This document shows positions 8,405 to 21,073 of a DNA stretch of 64,000 nucleotides, one piece after another (the first letter of the stretch is position 1; the number at the start of each line of letters is the position of its first letter). The stretch lies in NCBI GenBank assembly GCA_039720395.1, contig CM077829.1, forward strand, positions 23,081,955 through 23,145,954, in the 5' to 3' direction. The stretch comes from Liquidambar formosana. Its lineage: Eukaryota > Streptophyta > Magnoliopsida > Saxifragales > Altingiaceae. Position numbers and translations under genes: made by a program. Under the pieces are notes generated by a model. It had not been told where the DNA came from, did no database searches, and saw only the letters and a program-made list of their open reading frames with translations.

Positions 8405-10715
8405 ATGGATCCAAATGAAGACTCCACTTCAAAGTATCCATTCCTTGACTCAAAGAGTAGATACAAGGCACCAATGTATGATGTTCCTCAAGAGAAATTG
8501 CTTCTAGAACCAAGGAATCATCTCTCTTTTCTCCATTCCAAGCAAGAGGTAAGCTTACCCATTTTAAACTTTTCTTTGAAATTTTCATTTTTGTTGATTG
8601 AAATGCATTCCCATGAACTCTCTATGAGTATTCCTAGCAATGTTTGCAATGCCCATTGATTTTGGCAAGGATTGGATGTGAAAAGAATTCAATTTGAAAA
8701 CTTGGTGGATAGTGCCCACCACGTGTTTGATAAAATGCTTGAATGATGAAAATTCATCCAATCTTTGTAAAATTGATGTGTATTGCAAGGCAAAATCATA
8801 GGCATTCATTTCTAATTGATTTTAGAAACAAAACCAAGCATTTTCATGAACTTTGAAAAACAAAGTTTGCTATATTTTTGAAAAACCCATGTTTTCATGA
8901 ACAAGGTTTGCTTATTTTTTCCTTAAAAAACCACTTTGGAAAACAAAGTTTGCTTACTATTTTCTTCGAAAAATCCATATTTCCATGGTCTTGGAATGCA
9001 TGGTTTACTAATGATCATGAGTTTGAAGAATAAAACCAATGTTTTCATAAACTTTCAAAGCAAGGTTTACTTGTTCATGAGCTAAGAGACTTAGTTTTTT
9101 GAAAAGCCAATTATCAATGCTTGCATATGATTTTTACACTAACTAGGTGAATCATTCTTCTTGATTAGCCCAACTTCCAAGACCTACGCACAAGGTCTTC
9201 GATAAAGAATCTTATTGGGTGGTGGAGGCGTATGGAACACACCCAACCTTCCGCAAGAGAATCCATTAAGAAAGCAGGTTTTGGTTGGTTTCTTGACTCC
9301 TTATGGAATGAACAGTGGGATAGGCAAGCCCTCCTTGCCTTAGCTGAGCTATGGTGGGATACCACCAACACCTTCCACTTCAGTTTTGGGGAGATGACCA
9401 TGACTCCTAAGGATTTTTCTATTATCACCGGTTTAAGCCTCAAAGGAAAGAGGTTGGAATTCTATGGGGATGCCAACACAAATAGTGCTTATCTCCTCAC
9501 TATGTTGGGGATGGATATTGAGGCGGGTTCCCGCGGTGTTAGGAGGACATGGCTATTTGAGAATTTCGCCAACCCAGTAGAAGGTGTGGAAGTGGCTCCC
9601 GATTGCATAGCTAGGGCTTTCATGATCTATATGCTCTCCTGCACCCTCTTTGTTGGTGCCAATGACATGGCGCAACTGGGCTACCTTGCTTCCATGGTAG
9701 ATGTGAACAAAATGGGGAGGTATAACTGGGGAGGGCCAGCACTAGCTACTATGTATAGATCCATGTCTGACATGTCTCGAGGTGTTTCCAAGCATTTTAG
9801 TGGGCTCCCATTTGTTTGGGAGGTAAGTAAAAATGTTTAATTTTTAAATTCCTCTCAAACTTGACTTAATTTTAATGCTTTTCTTGAATTTTGACAGATA
9901 TGGTATTATGAATACCTGGGACTGTGCCGCCCCGCCCTGGATAATGAGATACAAGAATGGCCTATACTTGGGAACTATGCTCCCAACAAGATAGCTGTGC
10001 GTGCCCCCAATAGGCATGACTACGCCCACGCAAGGGCGTATTTGGCGAGCCTAAATGCTGACATGGTAATCCACCTTCCTCGTTCTTTTCTTTCATTCAT
10101 TTTTTATTATCTTGCTCATCATTTTCTCAAATTCAACAGGTAGAGTGGAGCCCATGGGGGCTATGGGAAGGCAAGCTGCCTAGGAGGTGTGTGTCCTGTT
10201 TAGAATTGACTGGGAAGAGGGTACTCTTTGAGGGTCCCTCAGGGCGATACTGGTATTTAGGGGAGCGCGTCCTTAGGCAGGTGAAAGGACGAGTGGATGC
10301 CGCTCTTACCCCTGTCTTGCCTCCCGTGAATATGAGGCACACTGACTCTCTGGATGGGGATGAGCTGATGGAAGCTCTGATTGGATGGGATGCTGAGGAG
10401 TTCACCTCGCCCAATACCGACTACATGACTTTTTGCAATCAATTTCTGATGCACCCTAGAGTCATTGGCTTCCCACCTCAAGGGGTGAGTTTCTATCCCA
10501 TTTTTTCAATTATTGATTTATACAAGCACTCCTCTTAAACAAATTATCTATTGCAGGGCCGGCGAGCTCGTGGACATAGTTCCACAATAGCGTCCTCCAC
10601 AGGCATGACTCATGGGGATGAGGATTATGAGATGGGGGGAATGGCACAGCCACCTCTCCCAGTACTCGACTGGCAAGTGAACCTATGCAATGGGTTGGAG
10701 TTCATGAAGACTAAT
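8405..10715 (+). pseudogene. E1 PMD-A, exons 1 to 5 (first part): plant mobile domain protein gene, antisense to gag-pol
   Basis: Spliced gene on the strand opposite gag-pol. Exons inferred by aligning E1, E2 and E3: 8405-8548, 9181-9822, 9898-10065, 10140-10484, 10557-10715, continuing at 20419. All introns have GT...AG ends in phase 0, and exon lengths are multiples of three, except that the acceptor before exon 2 is one base out of frame (CCAAG). Exon 2 holds the plant-mobile-domain signature (WWDTTNTFHFSFGEM, then TPKDFSIITGLSLKG). Exons 3 and 4 continue with WYYEYLGLCRP, HDYAHARAYLA and GPSGRYWYLGERVLRQ. PMD proteins (PF10536 family) include Arabidopsis MAIN/MAIL1 and occur in some transposons. 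No internal stop was found in the exons of this copy; Copia-1 interrupts exon 5. The ATG at 8405 aligns with start codons in the other copies. Function here is unknown. Confidence 0.85.
10711..10715. repeat. Target-site duplication of Copia-1, left copy (CTAAT)
   Basis: CTAAT precedes the LTR start TGTTAGG and is repeated at 20414-20418 directly after the other LTR ends in CCCAACA. Removing the element and one copy restores exon 5 of PMD-A in frame. Confidence 0.95.
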
Positions 10716-12377
10716 TGTTAGGATTATGCCCTAGAGCCAATCATAGAGATGATTGTTTAGGGATTAGGAACAATCATTTGATTTCATTTATGTATGTCAC
10801 ATTTATTATTGATTTAATAAAAGGGCTTATTCTATTATGTTTATATGCATCATTTATATTTACATAATATGTCCATGGAGTTAGAGTTGAGAATATGGAA
10901 TTACAAAGAGTTGTAATTTTGAGACTATAGATATATCTCTGTACTAAACTCCTAAAGCATTCCTAGTTGAAGGTTCACTATGATGGACAGTAATGAACCA
11001 TAGGACTAGCACTTGTTAGGTTGACTCTATAGGAGGATAGCTAGTCTCAAGCTATTTGTGTGGAGACACTACAACCAACAAGTGGGTGCCTATTACGAGA
11101 ATAGGTACACTGAATGTGACCAAAGATATGAGATAAACTGAATAGAGTTTTATCCTGCCTGTCAATCAGTTTCTCATTGTTATAGTGGTACAAGTAATCC
11201 TTAGACCTGAGACACCATAGTTGTCTTATGCATGTAGCTTTAGAAGTTTGATAACACTAAGTGCAGATCCTATTCAAGGGGTCTGCAAAGGTGTTCATTG
11301 GCCCTACTGCTATGTGTATGAAGGCATGTGAGTGATCAACAAGGGATCCATCACTCTCAGGAAAAAGAGAGAGAATGTCTCATATAGCATTCATAATATA
11401 ACTCATTAAATCCATGGCCATGGTAGGATGAATGTGGAAAAGAGTTTCCATGAGTTCATCAATGAGTTGATATCTATGAATGAGTATAAAGTAATTGAAC
11501 TAGGGACTTGACAGACTTCCATGTCCTATTAGTTCAATTGGAGACATTGTGTTGAAGGAAGGATGCAATTGTAACCTATAAACTATAACAGAAGGGTTCT
11601 TTGTAAATGACTATTCACCTCATTAAGGACCACACCATGAGCCATATGCTAGGTGTTACTCATGGTTAGTAGAAGCCCTAATTGATATAAGTGAGTTATA
11701 ATCAATTAGGGAATTGGAAGGAGTTCCAATTAGACCCTAAATGGAAAGAGTTCCATTGTGCACACCTTGTGCTATTCCTACTACTTAATGATGTGAACCC
11801 AATGGGTCACACACTGATCATGCAAGAAGGGCTTTAAAGTCTATGAGAGAAAGGGTTTTAGTGAATAAAGAATAGTTCTTTATGGGCCTATTTGTATTTG
11901 ATACAAATAATAGGGGTTAATGTGCAATTAAGAGTAATTACACATAACCCTATTAGGGTTTCTTCCCCATGGCCAGCCCCCTTTAGTGGGCTGCCTATAT
12001 AAGTCACACTTATGTGTGACATGGCATAAGAGGCTTGCACAATAAACCCTAGCCGTCCAGCCCCTTGGAGGCTCTCTTCTCTCTCTCTCTCTTCTCCACC
12101 TCTAGCAACAACAAGGAAGAAGAAAGAAAAGGCTTGAAGCTCTAGCTAGGTGTGGATACCGTTGGAGGCAGCACACTTGGGCTGCTCATTCACTGCTGTC
12201 CGGAGTAGAAGCTTGGAGCAAAACGGAGAAGACAAAAATCCTGTAAGTGTTCTAACCCTCTTCGTAGTTAGGGTTTGATTTTGTGTTATGCATAGTTAGA
12301 TTCATGGGATTGGGAATCGTAGGAAAAAATTTTTATATTCCGCACTTCTATTTTTCCCTCTTGTTCGATTCCCAACA
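10716..12377 (+). mobile_element. Copia-1 5' LTR
   Basis: 1662 bp, begins TGTTAGGATTATGCC and ends GATTCCCAACA, with direct repeat 18753-20413. A CTATATAAG box at about 11995-12003 is followed by a CT-rich tract (12070-12095), a plausible core promoter. It is non-coding. Confidence 0.95.
11995..12003 (+). promoter_or_regulatory. TATA box of Copia-1 5' LTR
   Basis: CTATATAAGTCACACTTATG: a good plant TATA box in the last quarter of the LTR. It is repeated in the 3' LTR near 20031 and, on the minus strand, in Copia-2 near 63612. Confidence 0.6.
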
Positions 12378-12378
12378 G

Positions 12379-12396
12379 TGGTATCAGAGCCATGAT
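12379..12396 (+). other. Copia-1 primer binding site
   Basis: TGGTATCAGAGCCATGAT one base after the LTR. TGGTATCAGAGC is the usual initiator-Met-tRNA primer site of plant Copia elements. Confidence 0.9.
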
Positions 12397-15300
12397 TATG
12401 CATAATACAAAATACATATGGGCTGGTAATTATGGTGTAGTTGAATGATTCAAAAATCTGGAAAATTTTTCTGCATAATTGGTTTTCCTCCATGGCTGAA
12501 CCTAGGGTTTGGAACCCTAGGTCAATTCTCTTCTACTCCTCTTCTAATTGATGGTTAAGTGTATCCATGGATGCAATAGGTTGCATAGGGTTTGAGTTTG
12601 GAGAAGAAGAATAAGGAAACTAGGGTTTTATAAAACTGTTATGAACAGTTTTCATGGTTGCCATGAAAAACCGTCATCTTGTTTTGCCTGCCGAATTCAG
12701 AGTTCTTCTCCAAAATTTTCGAGCCATATATGGTTAGAAAGCTCTTTGAATAAGCTTTCCAACCCAACAAACGGTGCGTCAATCCGAGTTCTGTAGTGAA
12801 AGTTATGAATTTTTTACTACAGGCTGTCTGGAAAGACAGTTTTGCTCGGGAATGATGCAATAGCCACAACTTTGAGTTATTGATGGAGATCAAAGGCATG
12901 GCAATGGTTGCCACCACTTGGGTTATGTTCTAGACATGGTAGGGAAAGGTTCCCAAGCATTTAGATGCATCATAATTGGATTAAGATGCTAGAACAGAAG
13001 GAAGAAGGAGAAGAACACCATGGAGGCTGAATCTGGGTTTTAGAACCCTAAGGTTCTTGCAATTAATTCTAATTAAAGCTGCTGTATTTATGATGGAAGA
13101 TCATTGTAGGATCATTATATATCATGTGTATATGATTTTCTTTAAGTTTCAAAAACGTTTTGATGGAAAAAGATTCAAAAAGTTTGAAAATTTTTCATGA
13201 ACAGCATAGCAGATTTTCTCTGCAGAAAAGTCATCAATGGAGTTTTGATTAGAACTTGAGTTAGGGAACTCCAAATTGCATGAAACCAATTGCATTAGTT
13301 TCCTAAGACATGTAGGATACTGGGAAAATTCGTTTGGTAGCCTAATTCATTCATCTTGCTGGGTTTTAAATCAATTTCTGACCATGGACAGTATGCTGTC
13401 AAATTCTGGGCAGCCTACTGTTGTTTTAATTGTTTAGAACACTTGGTGATGATTTGATCATCCAAACCTCTTCTATTAGCTTAGTATTTCATGTAGGGAC
13501 ATGATACAAAAGCTGGTTTCAATGGAGGAGTCGAATTGATAAGGATTTAGAAGCTATTGTGACCTTCAAGGTATGCAACAATGGCTCCAGCAATGGGTTT
13601 GGAAACCCTGATTGTTCTTGATGATGGCAGCCACTTCCACCACTTCTCACGTGTCCAGAGGCTTGTCCCACACCCCTAGGATGTTCTCCCATGACTAGCC
13701 ATGGCCTCCCACAGTCGTTGGTGGCCATGGCAGCCTAGCCAAGCTCAGGCAGCCCCCTGGTAGTGACGGCTGCATAGAGTTAAGGATGAAACCCTAATTT
13801 TGAGTTAATGATGAAACCCTAATTTCATTATGGCATTAATTAAAACCCTAATTGGAATATTAATTACCTTAATTAAGAGTTAATGATTGGTCATTAAATG
13901 ACCAATCATGGTTATTGATTGTTAGGGCATAATTAATACCATTAATGATGTCTAGGGTTAGGGTTTTGGAAACCCTAATGAGTGTAATTAATTAAGGGTA
14001 ATTAATATCCTATTTGGCATTAATTAAACCCTAATCCCTTTTATTAAATACCATATGAACCTAGGGTTTTAATGATTGGACATTAAATGACCAATCATAA
14101 GGCATTTAATGATTAGGGCTTGCATTTAGGGTTTAGGGTTATGCATTTAGGGTTTAGGGTTTTAGGAAACCCTAATACACTAATTCATCATTTTAATGAT
14201 TTTATTTAATTCCTATATTAATTATTTAATTAATATTGATTAATTTTATAATGTTTTAAATGGTTTAAAACACAATTAGGGATTAAATAAAAATCTGGAA
14301 ATTCTTAATTAAATGAAATTGTTTTGTTTAATTAAGGAAACCCTAATATTGGATATTAGAGTTATTTTAGGAAACTTTACATGTTTTAAATTAATTTGAT
14401 TAATTGAAACTGTAATGTCTTAAATGTTAAGACTTTATTTAATTCTGGATATTTTTGTTAAAACCTAATAAGATTAGGATGCATTAATGAGATTAATGTA
14501 AATCATTCAAGAGAATTACCATAATGCCCATATGTCTTAATGCTTACAGTTTTTCTTTACATTATGCAATGAGATTGTATGTATGTGTTTGGATGATGAT
14601 TATGGACTATACCCTTTAAACCAATTGTGATTGGCCGTCTTATGAATGGGATGTTATTATTTACAAGAGTTGTAATTTTATTAAGGTGATGTAATTTATT
14701 TGGGGCTTGCATGCCACCTTCCCTCTCCCTCTCTCTCTATCATTCTCTTATGTACCCCACATTCCCCTTATGTATCCCTTTCTATATATTATGTAAATGT
14801 TATGTAATTGAGAGTGCACTAAGGAGCATGGTGGACCCAAAGGAGTATGATGGAGCCCAACAAGCCAATGGTGGAGACCATCAAGCCAAGGGAGCAGATT
14901 GAAGGACTTAAAAGCTTAGAGAAGTGTTTCAAGACAGCATGCATGTTTCGAATGTGTTATTTTACGATCACCTACACCCACCTTAGACCTTGGATTCAAT
15001 CTATTGGCTTGGATTGAATCCTCTCAAAGTCCATAATCATCATAGTGGGAGCTTTAATTTATGAGATAATTGTATTAGCTCCAATACTATAGTTTGGTAT
15101 ATGTTACCTATTCACTTAGGGACTAATATCAAAATATGGTACTTTATATATGTTGATATATAATAGCATGCGATGTATAATTTATAATAGCATGAGATGT
15201 ATGATTATAAATAGCATAATTTATATGTTTAAATTTTGATACATAGGATGCATGTTAATTTGATGAGACCCTTTAAAACCCCTCTTATTTAATATTAAGT

Positions 15301-15960
15301 TGAAAATGGAGAAGTCATTGGGGAATGAATTCTTCATTGCCTTCCATCATTATAGGATCATCTAACGTTCCTTAATGTGGGTACCTGGCTGCAGACATGT
15401 AGGAGCTACCCATGTTAAAGACATTACTTGAAACTATCACATATGAGATATCATGGGGTGCCTAAACTGGTATATACCAAGAAACTAACATGTGAGGTAT
15501 ATATTTGGCGAAACATACCTGTGTGAATGATGGGTTTAACTTAACTAGGGAAGTATTCCAAGAAACTAACATGTGAGGTGTATGTTCCCTAGAGGCAAAA
15601 CGATTGGAACTTGCTTATGAAGCAATAGACAAAGAGTTGTCTTCTTATTGTGGGTTAGAAGTCAAGAAACTAACATGTGAGGCTTCTAGGTCACAGTGGG
15701 ACCCCAATCCCCATTAAGGAATGAGATTCCTGAATTCCATTAGAGGGTGTATGGAATTTGATAAAATAGTGGGAGGTACCATATGATTAAAGACCCAATC
15801 ATTATGGATAAAAATGAAATCTAATTCTCTGTTTATGTAGATTACCTAATTACTCACCTCAAAACCCCTATTTCCTAATATATAGGATATTGATAGTTTG
15901 ACTAAACCCGATTTCTTTGATTGACTTAGGAAATTGAGAATTGTTCTCAATTTCAAAAGA
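12397..15960 (+). other. Copia-1 interior, AT-rich non-coding part
   Basis: No supported gene. The stretch is AT-rich, with many AACCCTAA/TTAGGGTT words and a short telomere-like run near 14125-14165 (TTTAGGG repeated with interruptions). Gag would be expected here but I cannot recognise it. A CT-rich run lies at 14715-14745. The phrase AAGAAACTAACATGTGAGG occurs three times (15480, 15560, 15664). Confidence 0.5.
15478..15690. repeat. Dispersed 19-bp repeat in Copia-1 interior
   Basis: AAGAAACTAACATGTGAGG occurs three times within about 200 bp, and a looser version precedes it at 15429 (GAAACTATCACATATGAG). The spacing is irregular (about 80 and 104 bp). Confidence 0.6.
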
Positions 15961-16799
15961 TTGTTTATATGCTACTAGGCCTTTTATTAAAGGCCCTCCA
16001 TAAAACATCCTAAGAAGAAAAAGACACTATGCGCAATTGGCATCTTGTTGCCATGCTATATGATAGTATTGATGACTAATGAACTTCAGAAGCAAAATTA
16101 GTCAATGAAAGTGCCTTTGATGTCCTACATCACATACAAAGGTTGTATTGTGAGTAAAATAATACTATAAAGTATAGTACTTGTAAAGGACTTCTTCTGA
16201 ACTAGGATGTAGTAAAAGTTGTTTATTAATAATCATTCTTTTGAAAAATGATTAATCACATAGAATAGCTTGAGAAGCTAGATGTGATTTAAAATGGAAG
16301 CATAGAGGGAAGCAAGTCTTGAAAAGTCAAAGACAAAGAAATATAATTATTTTGTAGTAAACATAAGGTATTGTAAAAGGAACTTGATAAAGTATCAGTT
16401 TTCTAGAAGAACCAAACTTTTGAAGTTTTGGTTTATGCTCTAAACTAAATTGTTGGTTAGTTCTGCTTCTTGGTTTTTTAGATTCTAGAGTAATCTAAAT
16501 GGAAGCAGAAAGTTAAGTAGATAATAAGTTACCTTTAAAATTTAATAGAGCAAGAGTTGCTAGATTAATTTTGGGAACTTATTTCTTAACTGGGTCATTT
16601 AAGACATTCTAGAAATTTGATTTCTGAATTTAAATGACTAATTAGAGCGAATGCAACGTATTCCGAGAATACAAGAGATGTAGAGACTCTCATTTAAATG
16701 TAACGATTATGACTTGGTTATGAGATGACCAAACCCATCTTTTACTTGGTGAAGTGAAAGAGTTACGTTTATAATTTGATTAATACATTGTGATGTATA

Positions 16800-18690
16800 T
16801 AGTCATGTAGAGCATGCATTCAATTACAGTAGACTCATCTTAGAATAACATAGCTCAATGGTGAATCTAAGAGAACGAATTGAACCCTATTAAGATATGG
16901 TTTGATCCATGATGAGTTTTACTAATGTATCCATCTAGGATATACCTTAAAATTGCTACATATTGATAATTTGGGGTTTACTCTAGTTTTGTCCCAATTA
17001 TATCAGATATGATATGGGAAGAAACCCAACTTAAAGAAGTTAAGGCTTGGGCTTGTGCTACGTTTGTCTGGAAATATAATGTAGACAATCTGGAAATAAG
17101 GTCAAGTAAGTGTTGAATTGTGGTATATCCTAAAAGTGGTTGGGATAGTATTTCTATTACTCTAATGAACAAAAGTTGTCCATTAGGATGATTGCTGGAT
17201 TTTCTTGAGAAAGAGTTCATTCAAGAAAGATGCAAAAGTAGATAGAATTTACAGAATTGTTTGTAAAGCCACAAACCAACAAAGATCCAACCCTTGCCCC
17301 TGTTGAGGCAAAACCTTTAATTACACCACATTCTTTTCATAGATCAAATTGGATATTTCTTTAACATAAGAGAGATATTGTATCTCTATTAGAATGTGAA
17401 AGAATTGTTCTTTGGTGATAAAGATCACCAAGATAATCCTATTGATTATGATTAGGCGATGTTTCACATCAACTCGAGAAATGACTAAGAGTCATTAAAT
17501 CCAATATGGACAGGTAGAGACCTAAAAGGCTTGGCTATTTAAGAATGTTTTTAACATAGGCAAAAAGTTGTCTATAAAGAAACTTGTTTGATAATAGTTA
17601 TGCTGAAATCCATTTGGATCTTGTTATCTATAAACACACATTTTGAATATGAGATATGTCAAAAAGGATATAAAGATGTTATATCAAATGGTGAAAAACC
17701 ATAAAAGTGTGTAAGTTATAGAAGTCCATTAATAGACTACAAGGTTCTCATAATTAGAACATCTATAAAGTTGAAGTAATCAAATTGTTTGATTTCTCTC
17801 ATTGTATAGATGGACCATGAGTGTATAAAAGGTTAGTGGGAGTGCGATCATTTTTCTTTATCCTAAGTATGGATGACATCATAATCATTATGAATGATAT
17901 ATGAATGTTATCTAATGTAAAGTTTTAGTTTTTGGAGAAAAACTAATTCATGAAAGATTTGGCAAAAGCATCCAATAAGATCTATAGAGATAGATCATAT
18001 AGATTGCTAAGTATCTCCAAATCATCAAACATAGTTGAAATGTTGAAGGAGTTCAACATGGAGAATTCTAAGGGAGGTCTGATTTACTTCAAATAAGAAT
18101 TCATTATTCAAGGGCATGTGCCCTAGGATAACACAAGTAAGGTTCTTAAAGTGTTAAGAAGCCTTATTCTACACTATGTATTGAACCTGATATCTATTAT
18201 GTTGTAATTGTTACAAATAGTTATCAGTCAATTCAAATTTGGAATATTGGATTGTATATGGAAATTGTAAACTCATAGTGATGGGTATATGGATTTGGAT
18301 ATAATCCATATGGGGTATATTTTATATTCACTTTAGTTGGTGAAATACTTAATGGAAGAACTGTATGAAAGATACAGTGGATTCCATTATTAAGGGTGAA
18401 TTAATTGTCGCATTGTCTAGGAGACTGTTTGGATCTATAAGTTCATTTAGAACTTGGAGTTGTTCCTTCCATTGAGTTGCCCACACCTTGTTTTGTGACA
18501 ACAATGGGTCTATATCTCAAGTATAGGAATCACGGTCTCATCAAAAGTCCAAACTCATAGAGTGACAATTCCAAGTGATTAGAGGAATCATTGGAAGAGG
18601 TAATAGATACATTACAGAAGATATTATCTACATAAGTTTTTGTAGACCTACTGACTAAAGCTTTAAAACATAATTGGTTATGTCTAAGAC
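16800..18690 (+). pseudogene. pol: Copia-1 pol remnant (integrase, RT, RNase H)
   Basis: Translating piecewise across frames shows the pol order of Copia elements. Near 16895-16970 is the integrase segment usually reading VRSMMSF...LWGYAL, here with stops. At 17010-17230 lie the lines equivalent to KPNLKHLRVWGC and FLEKEFI. At 17850-17905 the RT active-site region appears as FLILSMDDIIIIMND, a degraded form of LYVDDILLIGND. At 18040-18110 comes EFNMENSKGGL, and at 18520-18670 the RNase H tail (SHQKSKHIE-like, then FVDLLTKAL). Stops and frame changes are frequent throughout. It cannot encode a working protein. Confidence 0.75.
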
Positions 18691-18740
18691 CAACATCTTG
18701 AGAAGATAGGTATGCGATACATGGTCGATTGGCTTTAGTG

Positions 18741-18752
18741 CAAGTGGGAGAT
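18741..18752 (+). other. Copia-1 polypurine tract
   Basis: CAAGTGGGAGAT immediately before the 3' LTR start; this purine-rich tract is typical of plant Copia elements. Confidence 0.85.
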
Positions 18753-20413
18753 TGTTAGGATTATGCCCTAGAGCCAATCATAGAGATGATTGTTTAGGGA
18801 TTAGGAACAATCATTTGATTTCATTTATGTATGTCACATTTATTATTGATTTAATAAAAGGGCTTATTCTATTATGTTTATATGCATCATTTATATTTAC
18901 ATAATATGTCCATGGAGTTAGAGTTGAGAATATGGAATTACAAAGAGTTGTAATTTTGAGACTATAGATATATCTCTGTACTAAACTCCTAAAGCATTCC
19001 TAGTTGAAGGTTCACTATGATGGACAGTAATGAACCATAGGACTAGCACTTGTTAGGTTGACTCTATAGGAGGATAGCTAGTCTCAAGCTATTTGTGTGG
19101 AGACACTACAACCAACAAGTGGGTGCCTATTACGAGAATAGGTACACTGAATGTGACCAAAGATATGAGATAAACTGAATAGAGTTTTATCTTGCCTGTC
19201 AATCAGTTTCTCATTGTTATAGTGGTACAAGTAATCCTTAGACCTGAGACACCATAGTTGTCTTATGCATGTAGCTTTAGAAGTTTGATAACACTAAGTG
19301 CAGATCCTATTCAGGGGTCTGCAAAGGTGTTCATTGGCCCTACTGCTATGTGTATGAAGGCATGTGAGTGATCAACAAGGGATCCATCACTCTCAGGAAA
19401 AAGAGAGAGAATGTCTCATATAGCATTCATAATATAACTCATTAAATCCATGGCCATGGTAGGATGAATGTGGAAAAGAGTTTCCATGAGTTCATCAATG
19501 AGTTGATATCTATGAATGAGTATAAAGTAATTGAACTAGGGACTTGACAGACTTCCATGTCCTATTAGTTCAATTGGAGACATTGTGTTGAAGGAAGGAT
19601 GCAATTGTAACCTATAAACTATAACAGAAGGGTTCTTTGTAAATGACTATTCACCTCATTAAGGACCACACCATGAGCCATATGCTAGGTGTTACTCATG
19701 GTTAGTAGAAGCCCTAATTGATATAAGTGAGTTATAATCAATTAGGGAATTGGAAGGAGTTCCAATTAGACCCTAAATGGAAAGAGTTCCATTGTGCACA
19801 CCTTGTGCTATTCCTACTACTTAATGATGTGAACCCAATGGGTCACACACTGATCATGCAAGAAGGGCTTTAAAGTCTATGAGAGAAAGGGTTTTAGTGA
19901 ATAAAGAATAGTTCTTTATGGGCCTATTTGTATTTGATACAAATAATAGGGGTTAATGTGCAATTAAGAGTAATTACACATAACCCTATTAGGGTTTCTT
20001 CCCCATGGCCAGCCCCCTTTAGTGGGCTGCCTATATAAGTCACACTTATGTGTGACATGGCATAAGAGGCTTGCACAATAAACCCTAGCCGTCCAGCCCC
20101 TTGGAGGCTCTCTTCTCTCTCTCTCTCTTCTCCACCTCTAGCAATAACAAGGAAGAAGAAAGAAAAGGCTTGAAGCTCTAGCTAGGTGTGGATACCGTTG
20201 GAGGCAGCACACTTGGGCTGCTCATTCACTGCTGTCCGAAGTAGAAGCTTGGAGCAAAACGGAGAAGGCAAAAATCCTGTAAGTGTTCTAACCCTCTTCG
20301 TAGTTAGGGTTTGATTTTGTGTTATGCATAGTTAGATTCATGGGATTGGGAATCGTAGGAAAAAATTTTTATATTCCGCACTTCTATTTTTCCCTCTTGT
20401 TCGATTCCCAACA
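18753..20413 (+). mobile_element. Copia-1 3' LTR
   Basis: 1661 bp, nearly identical to 10716-12377. Differences seen by eye: one C/T near 19193, a one-base deletion in a G run near 19313, and three transitions in the last 300 bp. Confidence 0.95.
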
Positions 20414-20418
20414 CTAAT

Positions 20419-20839
20419 ATTACTCACCCTGCTTTTGACGAAGTCCCCAGGATTGACCCGAGCTATGAGCATGTAAGCTCTAAGCCTTTTGCTTTCCTGA
20501 AAACCTCTTTCATAATTTATTAACCATGTTCATCTTTTAGGTTCCCCGAGAGTACGCACAGGAGTGCCTTGAACTCAGCGAGGGATTAAGGCGGGACCTT
20601 GTTAGGATGAGTTTGGCGAACTTTGTGCTAGAAGGACGACTGAATCCCACTGTAAGACATTCCCTTTGTTCATTCCAATCCTAGGAGTTAAAGGCATAAC
20701 CCTTCTTTATTAATTGATTTCTTTGCAACAGGTCTCCACACTGCGTCCACCACAACCAATGCCACCCCAAAGGAATCCTCATGCTGGTCGTGGTAGAGGC
20801 GAGTCAAGCAGAAAGAGAAGAACCACGGGAGATCATTAG
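20419..20839 (+). pseudogene. E1 PMD-A, end of exon 5 to exon 7
   Basis: Continuation of the PMD-A gene after Copia-1: rest of exon 5 (20419-20472), exon 6 (20541-20651) and exon 7 (20732-20839, ending in TAG). Exon 6 encodes VPREYAQECLELSEGLRRDL. Exon 7 is Pro/Gly/Arg-rich and ends SSRKRRTTGDH, a basic cluster like a nuclear localisation signal that E2 keeps (PSRKRRPTGNH). Exon lengths 213 (5 total), 111 and 108 match E2 exactly. Without Copia-1 the gene would encode about 576 residues. Confidence 0.8.
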
Positions 20840-21073
20840 ATTAGCTTAACCTCTTGCTTTGTAATCGAATGAAACATCTTTCTTTATGCTTTGTATTCTC
20901 TCTCTAAACATTTGCTTTGGTAATTTGTATGAGACTTTTGGAATTCCATGGTGGTGATTTACTCATGTTTTTGTGCAAAAACAAGCTCAAAATAAGCTTC
21001 CCAAGGTCACATAACCATATAGGGGTCAAATTAGGTCAAAAATAGGCAAAACTAGGCAAAATAGGAAAGCGGC
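20840..21073. other. Intergenic region PMD-A to PMD-B (E1)
   Basis: PMD-A 3' flank. It holds repeated AGGTCAAAAATAGGCAAAAC-type words leading into the palindrome. No gene is seen. Confidence 0.5.

Larger units (their letters stand above)
10716..20413 (+). mobile_element. Copia-1: Ty1/copia element with near-identical LTRs and decayed coding region
   Basis: Complete 9698-bp element with LTRs 10716-12377 and 18753-20413, TSD CTAAT, a Met-tRNA-type primer site after the 5' LTR and the typical AAGTGGGAGAT tract before the 3' LTR. The LTRs differ at only about five positions, so it inserted recently. Yet the 6.4-kb interior has no long reading frame. From about 16800 it holds remnants of integrase, RT and RNase H in pol order, full of stops and indels. 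That pattern fits a non-autonomous copy mobilised by proteins made elsewhere. A related copy is at 63236. Confidence 0.95.

Noticed and set aside
14120..14170. Telomere-like TTTAGGG run inside Copia-1
   Set aside because: Only a few interrupted heptamers in a region generally rich in AACCCTAA words; not a telomeric array.
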